Assembly (NCBI RefSeq): GCF_000420085.1
Contig: NZ_ATUG01000001.1
Span: forward strand, 558,001-622,000
Length of the DNA stretch: 64,000 nt
DNA from: Desulfospira joergensenii DSM 10085
GTDB lineage: Bacteria > Desulfobacterota > Desulfobacteria > Desulfobacterales > Desulfobacteraceae
Direction of reading: 5' to 3'
Shown here: piece after piece, positions 43,079-52,795 of the stretch
Numbering within the stretch: the first letter of the stretch is position 1
Layout of the letters: each line of letters starts with the position of its first letter
Made by a program: the position numbers and the translations under genes
Notes under the pieces: generated by a model
What the model was told of the DNA's origin: nothing
The model's input: only the letters and a program-made list of their open reading frames with translations
Databases searched by the model: none

Positions 43079-45691
43079 TTAAACGCGTGTTACAATTCTC
43101 CGAAATTTTTCAAGGATTTGACTCATAACAGGTTCAAGCTCATCGGGTTGAATGACCAAGAGATCCCCTGGTTGTGCCCTTGAGAAAATAGTATCCACAG
43201 CCGTATCCGGTTCCGGGACAATTTCAATATTCTCTTTTTTAAAACCACCTTGAATCAATCCCTTATAAACCAGGCCCGGAGTTTCTCCGACGGGTCTGTT
43301 TCGCGGGTCAAAATCCGTCAGCAGGATATAATCGTATACCAAGGCCAGGGCTTTTCCATACTCAATGATCTGTTCAGTGGTTCGGTTTCCGGTCCCATGG
43401 CACAGGGCGACCTTTCTTCCGGGCGAAAGCCTCGGCAATAACCGGGACATGGCACGGGCGGATTCCGGATTATGTCCGTAATCCAACAGGACTTTGAATT
43501 GCTGGAAATCGAATAAATTCATGCGGCCGGGGTTTTGATTCGGTGTGGGATAAAATGTCATAATTCCATTTCGAATCTGATCAATGGGAATGTTCACACC
43601 ATGCAGAGCAGCGATTGCCGCAAGGGTGTTTGAGATATTAAAATCTATCATTCCGTCGAAGGTAATGGGTATTTCTTCAAGCGTACAGATGATTACATCC
43701 AATTCACTCTCTCTGAGAATGACGTTCCGGTCGACCAGCGTGACAGCAGTTCCACCATTTTCTATATGCGCTTTCATCTTTTGATTATTTTCGTCCAAAG
43801 AAAATAAAATAAGATTTCCACGGGCACGATTCAGAATCGTCATGGTCGTTTCGTCATCTGCGTTTAAAACAGAAACTCCTGTTTTTTTGACAACCTCTAC
43901 CACAGTGGATTTTATCATGCACAGATCCTCCCGGGACTCTATCCAGTCACTGCCCAGGTGATCCTTTCCAATATTCAGCACAACCCCCACATCAACCTCG
44001 CTGACACCAAGGCCGCGCCTGGCGATTCCCCCACGGGCCACTTCCAGGACAATGTGGTCCACGGATGGCTCCCGGAGAACAATACCGGCACCCTCCGGGC
44101 CGCTGTAGTCTCCGGTTAAAATCGGCTTCCCGTCAATGACAACACCGGTGGTGCAGGTCAGGCCGACGATTTTCCCTGAATACTTGAGTGTATGGGCAAT
44201 GAGTTTGCAGGTGGTTGTTTTCCCATTTGTCCCGGTCACGGCCAAAACGGGAATTTGATCATACCCCATGGGGAAGAGCATATCCACAACTGGTTTTGCA
44301 ACATTCCGGGACTGCCCTTTTGTCGGCTCAAGATGCATGCGAAATCCAGGGGCGGCATTCAATTCAACCACCTTAAGGCCGGAGGTCTCAAGGGGCTGTG
44401 ATATGTCTTTTGCCAGTACATCAACACCGACACAATCCAGTCCGATAATCCGGGCGGCCCGTTCCGCCATGAAGCGGATATCCGGGCTGACCTCATCGGT
44501 GACATCCGTAGCCGTCCCCCCCTGGCTGAGATTGGCCGTGGCTTTGAGATAGACCACCTCCTGGTTTCCCGGGACAGAATCTATTGAAAGACCTTTTAAA
44601 GCCAAAAGCCTTTGGGTCATGTCATCGACTTCGATCTGTGTAAGCACCTTTTCATGCCCAAACCCGCGAAGGGGATCGGAATTGACGGCTTGAATCAGAT
44701 CATGGATGGTGGATCTCCCATCACCTGTGACATGGGCCGGTTCTCTTTTTGCCGCGGCAATAAAATCGCCGTTAATAACGAGAAGACGGAAATCGCCTCC
44801 TTTAACATACTCTTCGACAATAACATCGGGGTGGTAGGCAAACGCCGCATGAAACGCCATCTTCAATTGCTCAGGATCGGTCACATTAATCGTGGACCCG
44901 TTGCCATGGTTCCCCACATCCGGCTTGACAACAACGGCGGTGCCAAGTTTGTTAAAAACACGGAGTGCCTCTTCATGGGAAGATACCACCTGCCCCTCGG
45001 GAACCGGAATTCCGGCTCTTTTTAAATAGGTCTTCACCCGGGTCTTTTCGTCGGCGGTTTCCACGGCAATGGCCGATGTATGACAGGTGATGGAGGCTTG
45101 AATTTGTTTTTGATGCACGCCATGGCCCAATTGGATATGGCTGTCTTGGTTCAGCCGGATAAAGGGGATCCCTCTGGACTGGGCCTCTTTAACAATACTC
45201 CAGGTTGTGGGCCCCAGCATATGGGCTTCCCGCAGAACCTTGAGATCGGACACTGCCTGGTCGACATCAAAATCTTTTTCCCGGGCAACGGCTTCAAACA
45301 GAGATACTGCAACTTCGGCCGCCTTTAACCCCGCAGATTCCACAAAGTACCTAAAGACCACAAGATAAATCCCCTTTTGTGATGTATCCAGGGTCTTGCC
45401 GTATCCGACGTTCATCCCGGCCAAACATTGAAGCTCAATGGCAATATGTTCAATAATATGACCGGCCCAGGTTCCTCTTTCAAGGCGCTGGATGAAGCCC
45501 CCGGGTTTTCCAATGGAGCAGCCGTGTTCCTGCAGGCTGGGTATCAGTGTCAATAGGCGGTCTGAAAACCCGTCTATTTTATCCGATGGCAGATCCTCAT
45601 AGGCGTCAATATCCAGGACCATAAATATGGCGGTATGCCGGGTGTGCCGGTTTGGGCCGCGCAATGCTCTTAATTCTTTAATTTCAATCAT
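43079..45691 (-). CDS. cphA: Cyanophycin synthetase
   Basis: Makes the storage polymer cyanophycin (poly-Asp with Arg side chains) from Asp, Arg and ATP. The 870-residue protein has the N-terminal domain (about 1-160), an ATP-grasp domain (about 205-470; VVVKPDVGNHGNG, GVDVLAKD, VELNAAPGF) that adds Asp, and a Mur ligase-like domain with P-loop AVTGTNGKTTT (about 484-494), ARGGIARRGLG and DYGHNPES that adds Arg. Length is standard. Its ATG overlaps the cphB stop by four bases. Confidence 0.96.
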   Translation of the reverse strand: MIEIKELRALRGPNRHTRHTAIFMVLDIDAYEDLPSDKIDGFSDRLLTLIPSLQEHGCSIGKPGGFIQRLERGTWAGHIIEHIAIELQCLAGMNVGYGKTLDTSQKGIYLVVFRYFVESAGLKAAEVAVSLFEAVAREKDFDVDQAVSDLKVLREAHMLGPTTWSIVKEAQSRGIPFIRLNQDSHIQLGHGVHQKQIQASITCHTSAIAVETADEKTRVKTYLKRAGIPVPEGQVVSSHEEALRVFNKLGTAVVVKPDVGNHGNGSTINVTDPEQLKMAFHAAFAYHPDVIVEEYVKGGDFRLLVINGDFIAAAKREPAHVTGDGRSTIHDLIQAVNSDPLRGFGHEKVLTQIEVDDMTQRLLALKGLSIDSVPGNQEVVYLKATANLSQGGTATDVTDEVSPDIRFMAERAARIIGLDCVGVDVLAKDISQPLETSGLKVVELNAAPGFRMHLEPTKGQSRNVAKPVVDMLFPMGYDQIPVLAVTGTNGKTTTCKLIAHTLKYSGKIVGLTCTTGVVIDGKPILTGDYSGPEGAGIVLREPSVDHIVLEVARGGIARRGLGVSEVDVGVVLNIGKDHLGSDWIESREDLCMIKSTVVEVVKKTGVSVLNADDETTMTILNRARGNLILFSLDENNQKMKAHIENGGTAVTLVDRNVILRESELDVIICTLEEIPITFDGMIDFNISNTLAAIAALHGVNIPIDQIRNGIMTFYPTPNQNPGRMNLFDFQQFKVLLDYGHNPESARAMSRLLPRLSPGRKVALCHGTGNRTTEQIIEYGKALALVYDYILLTDFDPRNRPVGETPGLVYKGLIQGGFKKENIEIVPEPDTAVDTIFSRAQPGDLLVIQPDELEPVMSQILEKFRRIVTRV

Positions 45692-46527
45692 GAATTCTCC
45701 TTCATTGACAGCGACGCTGGCGTAAGAAACCGTCTTTTTCTAAAATTGTACCCATATCCATCCACCAGAGAATGAATTCGAACGTTTTCCACGGCAATGG
45801 GCCCCCCCGGTTTGATGTCCATGATGTTGGACATGCCGATACCGCATCCATCAACGATAATCACCTGCCCTGTACCCACGACCTCGGCAACCCCGTCTCC
45901 CTTGAGAATGACGCCGCAGTCTTCACCAATACCAACGCCGATACAGGTTGGATTAGAGGTGACGATCTGAATCAACCGCCCGATCCGCCCCCTGGCCATA
46001 AAATGGGTGTCAAAAATAATTTTATCCACAAACCCGAATCCGGATGTTGAAAGGACACTGCCCTTGAATAGGCCGTCTTCACTCTTGCCTTCATAAATCA
46101 TGGTGTCGGAAAACACGGCAGCCCCGGCACTGGTACCTGCGATAAGTGCGCCGTTTTCAAGATGCGCCTGAATGGCGTCAAATATCCTTGTCCCTCCCAT
46201 GATGGTGGTCAGCCGCAATTGGTCTCCACCCGTAAAAAAGATCAAATCAAGTTCTGCGATGGTTTTGGCTGATTTTCTGTCATTGGCCTGACCTCTTTCT
46301 TTGATGTTAAAGATGTCTACCCTGGATGCACCAAGTATCGTAAATACGCTGTGATAGTCTTTGCCGCGCTGTTCCGGATCTTCACTTGCCGTGGTGATGA
46401 CGCCGACCTTGAATTTGGTTTTTCCGATTTCCTGGACAACCCGTTTAAGGACGATCAATTCATCTGCCTTGTCTTCATTGCCGCCAATGGCGATCAGTCG
46501 ACCTGAGAATATTGGATTTAATACCAT
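45688..46527 (-). CDS. cphB: Cyanophycinase
   Basis: A serine peptidase (family S51) cutting cyanophycin to beta-Asp-Arg dipeptides. The nucleophile is Ser133 in AGTSAGAAVFSD, with LIAIGGNEDK at the start and FFTGGDQLRL. The ATG at 46527 overlaps the stop of the upstream gene as TAATG and has GGAGAG about 10 bases before it; an ATG ten codons upstream would lie inside that gene. 279 residues, no signal peptide, so it is the intracellular type. Confidence 0.94.
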   Translation of the reverse strand: MVLNPIFSGRLIAIGGNEDKADELIVLKRVVQEIGKTKFKVGVITTASEDPEQRGKDYHSVFTILGASRVDIFNIKERGQANDRKSAKTIAELDLIFFTGGDQLRLTTIMGGTRIFDAIQAHLENGALIAGTSAGAAVFSDTMIYEGKSEDGLFKGSVLSTSGFGFVDKIIFDTHFMARGRIGRLIQIVTSNPTCIGVGIGEDCGVILKGDGVAEVVGTGQVIIVDGCGIGMSNIMDIKPGGPIAVENVRIHSLVDGYGYNFRKRRFLTPASLSMKENS

Positions 46528-47330
46528 TATTGCTGACTCTCCGTAATATGTGACCATGCCATGCCGTTGCGGGCATTGGATGCAAATCCGTTCCGGGTTA
46601 AAATGATGAGTCCGATATCAACACTCGGGTCAAATAAAGTGATGGCCTTTTGTGCGGCTTCATCCGGGCTCATGCTGTTTTCCAGCCAGGTGTAAACCTC
46701 TTTTGCCAGAAGCTTAAGGGCGATGAATTCACCGTCCCCGGTGCAGGCAACCGCCCCTGACGTACCACAAAACAGACCGCATCCCGGCAGGGGTACATCC
46801 CCCACCCGCCCCATGGCTGATTTTTCAAGCCCGCCTGAACTTAAGGCCGCTGCAAAGGTGGTTCCGTCAAAGGCAACTGCACCCACGGTGTCGCATGATG
46901 TGCCGGGAGTCTTTGTCTGGCCTAAAGCCTTTAAGCCTGTCATTGGAATATTAAATTCTTCTGCAAAAATTCTGGCCCCGTCCCCCACCAGAAGGATATG
47001 GGGAGAATGACGCAATACCCCATGGGCTATAGCAATGGGGTTTTTAATATTTTCCACACAGGCAACCGCTCCGAATTCATTGCCACTGGTCATACAGGAG
47101 GCATCCAGTTGCATGGTACAACCGTCAATTCTTAGCTTTGAGCCTGAACCGGCATTAAACCGAGGGTCATCTTCTAAAACCTTCACAGCATCAACCACAG
47201 CAGTCAAAGCTGTTCCTCCATTCACCATCAGATCCATTCCTCTTCTGGCGGCAGATTTGGGTCCATCAAAATCTTTTGGATCCGAGCCTGCTCCCCCATG
47301 GGTTAAAACCGCGCGTTGAAAGTTTCGCAC
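46527..47330 (-). CDS. iaaA: Isoaspartyl dipeptidase/L-asparaginase (Ntn-hydrolase, plant type)
   Basis: 267 residues of the T2 family, which self-cleaves to expose an N-terminal Thr. Thr148 in GTSCDTVGAVAFDG is the expected nucleophile; the THGGAG start and RFNAGSGSKL are also typical. In this operon it most likely splits beta-Asp-Arg, the cyanophycinase product, into Asp and Arg. GTG start behind GGAG. First gene of the three-gene cyanophycin operon. Confidence 0.92.
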   Translation of the reverse strand: MRNFQRAVLTHGGAGSDPKDFDGPKSAARRGMDLMVNGGTALTAVVDAVKVLEDDPRFNAGSGSKLRIDGCTMQLDASCMTSGNEFGAVACVENIKNPIAIAHGVLRHSPHILLVGDGARIFAEEFNIPMTGLKALGQTKTPGTSCDTVGAVAFDGTTFAAALSSGGLEKSAMGRVGDVPLPGCGLFCGTSGAVACTGDGEFIALKLLAKEVYTWLENSMSPDEAAQKAITLFDPSVDIGLIILTRNGFASNARNGMAWSHITESQQ

Positions 47331-47372
47331 CGATTGTCTCCAATTTTATTTTATTTTTAACAAGTTACACAC

Positions 47373-47414
47373 AGAACCGGGTTCTATGATAAGCTTATCC
47401 CTATGTGTATGCAA
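47373..47414 (-). promoter_or_regulatory. Promoter and possible operator of the cyanophycin operon
   Basis: On the minus strand TTGCAT (47409-47414), 17 bases, TATCAT (47386-47391). Directly after the -10 lies the palindrome AGAACC-G-GGTTCT (47373-47385), at the expected transcription start, a natural repressor site. Confidence 0.55.
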
Positions 47415-47701
47415 GGTATTTAAATCAAAGTTAGCCTAGTCACGAATTGCATTTTCTGGTCTAGGATGGATCGTACGATGTTCATCACCAGAGGCCACTG
47501 GGCACTGGCAAGAGCATGCTGTGGTTTTCAGAAAATTCAAACCACGGGCAGGCATCAGGAAAGCCTTGTCCTCTCAAATCAAAAAAATGAGGCCCGGGAC
47601 AAAGGAAAACCCTCCGGATCCAGGATAATTCTTGTTTTGATTTTCCATGAACCGGTGGCTGCCCTCGCATATCCAGGTTTTAACTTTTTGCCTTGTTTGC
47701 T
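47415..47701. other. Intergenic region between TRAP genes and cyanophycin operon
   Basis: Together with the promoter, this gap covers about 370 bases. No gene or clear terminator after dctM was recognised. Confidence 0.4.
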
Positions 47702-48994
47702 TCACCGATACCCGAAAATCTCCGGCAGGATCAGGACCACCCTCGGGCAATAGGTCAAAAAGAAGAGCACCCCGATCTGGATGGCGAGAAAGGGGATAAC
47801 CGACCGGGACACAAAGATGATATCCCGCTTGGCCAGGGCTCCGGTGATGAAGAGGCTTACCCCCATGGGCGGGGTGCAGTAGCCGATGGCCAGGTTCACG
47901 GTCATGATCAGGCCGAAGTGCATGGGGTCCACGTTAAAGGGGCCGAGCAGGGGAAGGAATACCGGTCCCAGGATCAGGGTGGCTGAGATGATATCCATGA
48001 ACATCCCGATGATCAGCAAGAGTATATTCATGGCCAGCAAAAAGACAACCGGGGAATGGATACTGGCCACCACCACCTCTGCCACCCGGTTGGGGATGTT
48101 TTCAAAGGTCAGGTACCGGCCGAAACAGGTGGCCGCCGCCACGATGAGAAGCAGGGTGGCCGAAGTCACGGCCGAGGAGACCGTGACTTCCTTGATGTCC
48201 TTGAAGGTCATGGATTTGTAGATGAAAAATTCCACGAAAAAAGCGTAGACCGATGCCACCACGGCTGCCTCGTTGGCCGTGAACACCCCTGAAAAGATCC
48301 CGCCAAAGATGATCACGATGAGCATCAGGGCCCAGAACCCCTCCTTGAATATCCGGAAAAGCTGGATAAAATGGGGGGCGGGCAGCCGCTTGATATCGGT
48401 CCGGTTCCGGTAGATCACAAAGGTATAGATGCAGACGCAGATGATGATCAGGATCCCCGGGATAAACCCGGTGATGAACAGGCCCTCCAGGGACTGGTTG
48501 GAGATCATGGAATAAAAGATCATGGCGATGCTGGGAGGAATGATGACGCCCAGGTTGGGGGAGGTGGTCATGAGCCCCAGGGTATAGCTCTCGTCATACC
48601 CGTTTTTGATCAGGGCCGGGATCATGAATCCCCCCAGGGCAACCACCGTGGCCACGGTGGAGCCGGATATGGCCCCGAAGAGTCCGCAACCGATAACCCC
48701 GGCCATGCCCAGGCCCCCGGGAAGCCAGGAAACCAGGGAGTTGGCCAGGTTGATCAGTTTTTCAACGGTCTTTCCCTTGCTCATGATATTGCCGCAGAGG
48801 ATGAAAAAGAGAACCACCACCAGGGCGAATTTGTCCAGGCTCCGGAACAGACTCTGGACCAGCAGGGCCAGGGGCATATCCAGGAAAAAGACAAACCCCA
48901 CGGTGGCCGTGAAAAAAAGGCACAGGAATACGGGAATATAGGTGGTCATAAGACCCAGGAGGATGCCCAGGATAATCAAGTCACTGCTCTGCAT
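47702..48994 (-). CDS. dctM: TRAP transporter large permease DctM
   Basis: The 12-helix membrane subunit that drives uptake with the Na+ or H+ gradient. 430 residues with the DctM patterns GLMTTYIPVFLC, GLFGAISGSTVATV and TTSPNLGVIIPPSIAM, and near the C-terminus LAIGYCTPPMGVSLF. Ends 16 bases after dctQ. It belongs to the minus-strand cluster of amino-acid-related enzymes and probably imports the substrate of that pathway. Confidence 0.95.
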   Translation of the reverse strand: MQSSDLIILGILLGLMTTYIPVFLCLFFTATVGFVFFLDMPLALLVQSLFRSLDKFALVVVLFFILCGNIMSKGKTVEKLINLANSLVSWLPGGLGMAGVIGCGLFGAISGSTVATVVALGGFMIPALIKNGYDESYTLGLMTTSPNLGVIIPPSIAMIFYSMISNQSLEGLFITGFIPGILIIICVCIYTFVIYRNRTDIKRLPAPHFIQLFRIFKEGFWALMLIVIIFGGIFSGVFTANEAAVVASVYAFFVEFFIYKSMTFKDIKEVTVSSAVTSATLLLIVAAATCFGRYLTFENIPNRVAEVVVASIHSPVVFLLAMNILLLIIGMFMDIISATLILGPVFLPLLGPFNVDPMHFGLIMTVNLAIGYCTPPMGVSLFITGALAKRDIIFVSRSVIPFLAIQIGVLFFLTYCPRVVLILPEIFGYR

Positions 48995-49009
48995 ACAAAA
49001 AGTCCTTCT

Positions 49010-49492
49010 TTATCTGTTCCGAAAATCTTGAATCATGACCTGAACGGTTCTGATGAACACCATCACGCCCATGACGGGCATGATGGTATAGATGATGACA
49101 AGGGGAATCTGCATGATAATGGTCTTCTGCTGGGTCATGAGCTGGAGATGGGCCATCTTATAACCGTAAAAGACCATCATACCGGCAAAGACCAGCATGA
49201 GAATATTGGAGTAAAAGGTCAGACCCGGTTTCAGCCTGGGAAAAATCTGGACAACGGCGTCGATGCGAATCATGGATCTTTGCTTCACCGCCACGCTGGC
49301 CCCGATAAAGGTGGAATATATGATCACGATCCGCACCAGTTCCTCGCTCCAGGCAAGGGTATAATTAAATCCATACCGCAGAACCACATTGGCAAACAGG
49401 GATATCAGGGCTGCAATGACAATGATAAAAAGGGTCCACTCTTCAATATGGGTGACCATCCGGTCCAGTTTCCTCAAGATTTTCCCGAGCAT
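49010..49492 (-). CDS. dctQ: TRAP transporter small permease DctQ
   Basis: 160 residues with four helices and the DctQ pattern VVLRYGFNYTLAWSEELVRI. Forms the membrane complex with DctM. Separated from dctP by 89 bases and from dctM by 15. Confidence 0.93.
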   Translation of the reverse strand: MLGKILRKLDRMVTHIEEWTLFIIVIAALISLFANVVLRYGFNYTLAWSEELVRIVIIYSTFIGASVAVKQRSMIRIDAVVQIFPRLKPGLTFYSNILMLVFAGMMVFYGYKMAHLQLMTQQKTIIMQIPLVIIYTIMPVMGVMVFIRTVQVMIQDFRNR

Positions 49493-49581
49493 AAATCAGA
49501 TCCCGACTATAATTTTTACCCTCACAAAGCCGCCGGAACAGAAAATGGTTCCTGACGCCTCTGTGAGAGCTGTTATGGTTC

Positions 49582-50658
49582 TTATTTCAGATAGTCCTGA
49601 ACTTCCTTGAGAAAATTCTCCGGATGATAGGTGTCTCCGGGATAGATCTTATTGATCTCAGGGGCATACTTGTCATAGGTTTTCTGGCTCTGGGCTTTCA
49701 GGGTGGACATATCCCCAGGGGAAAGCCGGAAGAATTCAACCCCGGCAGCCTTTGCCTTTTCAATGTTGGCCTCTTCCTCGGCCTTGGTTTTCAGACGGCT
49801 CTTGGCGCAGATATCGTGGACGCTTTCCACAAAGGCCTGGCGGATGTCCGCAGGAAGCCCGGCCAGCCATCCCTTGTTGAAAATCCAGATAAACAGGCCC
49901 TGGGCATAGTTGATCTGGGTGAAGTACTTGGCCACCTCAAATTTCTTGGTCACATTGCATACGGTGAGGGTATGGTCAAGGCCGGTAATGACCCCCTGTT
50001 TCAGGGCAACCGGGACATCGGGCCAGGGCATGGAAACCGGGTTGAATCCCCAGTTCCGATAGCTGAGCTGGTTAACCGCGGCTTCCGCGATCCTGAATTT
50101 GACCTTTTTGGCGTCTTCAATATTTCTGACGGGCACGGTGGTTGCCCAGCCGTAATTGCCGTATCCGGTGATATCGAGCCCGGTAATGCCCTGGTGGTCC
50201 ATGGCCTTGAGAAAATGGTTGAACATTTTCTCATTTGAGATGAACTTTTCAAGCTTGTCAAAGGAGTTCACCAGGAAAGGCAGGTTGACAATGCCGAACC
50301 TGGGCCCCAGATTGGTGGATGCCACGGAGGAGACCCCCATACCCTGAACCGCTCCCATCTGGAGCATGTTGAGGACCTCGACCTCTCCCCCCAGCATGGA
50401 GTAAGGCTTAAAGTCGATATAGACCTGCCCCTTGGTTCTTTTCCAGACTTCATCACGCATTTCAAATCCGGCAAGCACCCCCACAAGACCCGGTGTGGAG
50501 ACATTGGAAACAATACATTTGTACTTGGCGCCCTTGGGATCAAAATCCGGTTTCCATTTGTCCAGGGAGGGTTTTTTCTTTGCCAGACCAGGAGAAGCGA
50601 ACATAAATGTACCGACCATTAAAACAAGTAAACATACCCATAATGTCCTAATTTTCAT
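49582..50658 (-). CDS. dctP: TRAP transporter solute-binding protein DctP
   Basis: Periplasmic binding protein of 358 residues. A signal peptide of about 26 residues (ending SPGLA) precedes the DctP fold, with VYIDFKPYSMLGGEVEVLNMLQ, then VRNIEDAKKVKFRIAEA and NYGWATTVP. The Arg in KFRIAE is at the place of the conserved carboxylate-binding arginine, so an organic acid or amino acid ligand is expected. Good AGGAAAGGA site before the ATG. Confidence 0.93.
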   Translation of the reverse strand: MKIRTLWVCLLVLMVGTFMFASPGLAKKKPSLDKWKPDFDPKGAKYKCIVSNVSTPGLVGVLAGFEMRDEVWKRTKGQVYIDFKPYSMLGGEVEVLNMLQMGAVQGMGVSSVASTNLGPRFGIVNLPFLVNSFDKLEKFISNEKMFNHFLKAMDHQGITGLDITGYGNYGWATTVPVRNIEDAKKVKFRIAEAAVNQLSYRNWGFNPVSMPWPDVPVALKQGVITGLDHTLTVCNVTKKFEVAKYFTQINYAQGLFIWIFNKGWLAGLPADIRQAFVESVHDICAKSRLKTKAEEEANIEKAKAAGVEFFRLSPGDMSTLKAQSQKTYDKYAPEINKIYPGDTYHPENFLKEVQDYLK

Positions 50659-51014
50659 TCTTTAGTTCCTTTCCTTAAGAATTAATATGTGGCAGCCCGT
50701 GAAACCACAGCCCCCACCGGTTATAACGCTGTTCAAAGGCTTAAGCTCTATCAGCAATACAGGTTCAGGTCAAGCTGCCGGGCCCCTGCATCACCCGACT
50801 TTTCAAAATAATATTAGGTTAAAATATGATTTAAGCTTTAAAATTAGGTATTGCTATAAAATTTATTATAAAATTCCGTCAAACCCGATCAAAAAATTAG
50901 ATTGTGAAAAGCATGTCCCGGCCCTTTGGGGACATGGAAATCAGATCAGAATAGAACAGGACAGGACCGGCAATTCATGGCCGGAGGAGAATATCAGGAC
51001 TGTATGAACACGTA
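50659..51014. other. Intergenic region upstream of dctP
   Basis: About 356 AT-rich bases, probably holding a separate promoter for dctPQM. No hairpin terminator after the ligase gene and no small gene was seen. Confidence 0.4.
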
Positions 51015-52595
51015 TCAAACCAAATTCTTGAACGCCTCTTTCCGGCCGGTATACTTCTGCCGGAGATGGGGTTTCATCAATTTGCCCGTGGGATTTCTGG
51101 GCACATCATCAAAGATGACCTTGCGCGGCACCTTGTAAAGGGAAAGCCTGGACTTTGCAAACTCTATGACCTCCTCTTCTTTCATCTGCCGGTCCTGCTT
51201 GACCTGGACCACGGCCAGCACGATTTCCACCAGCCGGTCGTCGGGATACCCGATGCAGGCGACATCATCGATATCCGGATGATCCATGAGGGCGTCTTCG
51301 ATCTCCACGGGGTAGATATTCTCTCCCCCGCTGGTGATCATATCCTTCATCCGGTCCACAATATAGAAATAGCCGTCTTTGTCCTTTTTCAGCAGGTCCC
51401 CGGTATAGAGCCACCCGTTTTTCAGGGCTTCCCGGGTCTTTTCCGGATTTGAATAGTACTCCCGCATCATCCTCGGGGTCCTGAAGATGAGTTCCCCCAC
51501 CTCTTCTTCCCCAAGTTCATTGCCCATGGGATCCACGATCTTGGCCTCCACCCCGAAGGTGGGCTTTCCAATGGACCCGGGCTGGGCCATGACCTCCCCG
51601 GGATAAAGATTAAAGGTCCCCCCTCCCCCGCCCTCGGTGATCCCGTAGATATTGGAGACGGCGCAGGGCAGTTTTTCCACCAGCATCTTCATGATGTCAA
51701 AGGGGACGGGCTGGGCACCGATCTCCATGTATTTCCAGGCGGAGAGATCGTACTCCGCCAGCTTGATCCGGCCCGCTTCCATGGCATTGAGCACGGCAAT
51801 GGCAATGGGGACGACAAAGAGGGTATCCGTGCATTTTTCCGCAGCCACCGCCTCAATGATCCATTTGGGATCCCTGAAATCCCGGATAATGGTGCCTGCC
51901 GCCCCTGTGGCATAAAAGGGAGCCCATAGGAACATGGTTCCGGAATGGTACAGGGGAAGAAAGATCAGGTAATTGTCATCCTTTTGAACGAAATAGGACA
52001 TGCCGTTGCCCATGGCCGTGGCATTCAGGGAAAAATGGGTATGAAGAACCGGCTTGGGTTTTCCCGTGGTTCCCGAGGTAAACATCATGGCAAGGTCGTG
52101 ATCCCGGTCCACCTCAACCAGGGCATCCGAGGTATCCGGGTACTGAAGCACGGTTTTAAAGTCAATATACCCCTCCGGCACCCCGGCACCCACACAGACA
52201 TAATGCTTGATAGTGGTAAGCTGCTTCCGGACCGGCTGAACCACCCCCAGGAACTCGGATCCCAGGATAAAGACGTCGGGATTGCAGACCCCGGCGGCAT
52301 AGAGGATATCCGGACCTTCAAACCGGAAGTTCAGGGGGACCACCACGGCGCCGAGACGGATGATGGCGTAGTAGGTTACCAGCCATTCCAGGGAATTATT
52401 CTGAAGATGCATGACAAAATCTCCCTGGCCCACGCCCAGTTCCTTTGACAGAAAATTGGCGGCCCGGTTGATCTCATCATTGAACTCCTGCCAGGTAAAG
52501 GTCCGGCGGGAACCGGCAGCCGGTGTCCTCTCAATTAGGCAGACCTTGTCGGGAATGTGCCTCGCATGGATTGACGCATAACCTGAATAATTCAA
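51015..52595 (-). CDS. AMP-forming acyl-CoA/acid-CoA ligase
   Basis: Activates a carboxylic acid with ATP and CoA. The 526-residue ANL-family enzyme has the AMP-binding loop MMFTSGTTGKPKPV, the YGITEGGGGG motif, YTGDLLKKDKDGYFYIVDRMKDMI with SGGENIYP, and the C-terminal catalytic lysine in NPTGKLMKP. The acid cannot be told; medium-chain, aryl or branched acids are possible. The start is TTG behind GGGGGAG. In the cluster it could activate the deaminated acid or a keto acid. Confidence 0.9.
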   Translation of the reverse strand: MNYSGYASIHARHIPDKVCLIERTPAAGSRRTFTWQEFNDEINRAANFLSKELGVGQGDFVMHLQNNSLEWLVTYYAIIRLGAVVVPLNFRFEGPDILYAAGVCNPDVFILGSEFLGVVQPVRKQLTTIKHYVCVGAGVPEGYIDFKTVLQYPDTSDALVEVDRDHDLAMMFTSGTTGKPKPVLHTHFSLNATAMGNGMSYFVQKDDNYLIFLPLYHSGTMFLWAPFYATGAAGTIIRDFRDPKWIIEAVAAEKCTDTLFVVPIAIAVLNAMEAGRIKLAEYDLSAWKYMEIGAQPVPFDIMKMLVEKLPCAVSNIYGITEGGGGGTFNLYPGEVMAQPGSIGKPTFGVEAKIVDPMGNELGEEEVGELIFRTPRMMREYYSNPEKTREALKNGWLYTGDLLKKDKDGYFYIVDRMKDMITSGGENIYPVEIEDALMDHPDIDDVACIGYPDDRLVEIVLAVVQVKQDRQMKEEEVIEFAKSRLSLYKVPRKVIFDDVPRNPTGKLMKPHLRQKYTGRKEAFKNLV

Positions 52596-52707
52596 TGCTC
52601 CCCCTCCTCGTCTAATAATGGTTTATATTTTTAAATCAGACTCCTTCATTTAAATTGTAGCGGTAACTCTGTGGTTGGATAAAACTTGCCCATAACCAAG
52701 GTGCAAA

Positions 52708-52795
52708 GGATTTTAAGACCGGAGCGTACTTTTGTACGTGAGGATCTTAAAATTCTGCAGCAACGCCGCAGATGGGTGAGCCTTCATCCAAATCC
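52708..52795 (-). repeat. Intergenic hairpin with GTAC stem, possible dispersed repeat
   Basis: Directly after the BKACE stop. Outer arms ATTTTAAGA/TCTTAAAAT enclose GCGTAC-TTTT-GTACGT. The flank GCAGCAACGCCGCAGATGG also looks like part of the unit. From memory it resembles a repeat common between genes of sulfate reducers, which I cannot verify here. It may terminate BKACE transcripts. Confidence 0.5.

Noticed and set aside
48371..49555. 394-residue plus-strand open frame over dctM and dctQ
   Set aside because: Extremely His/Asp/Gly-rich antisense reading of hydrophobic transporter genes.
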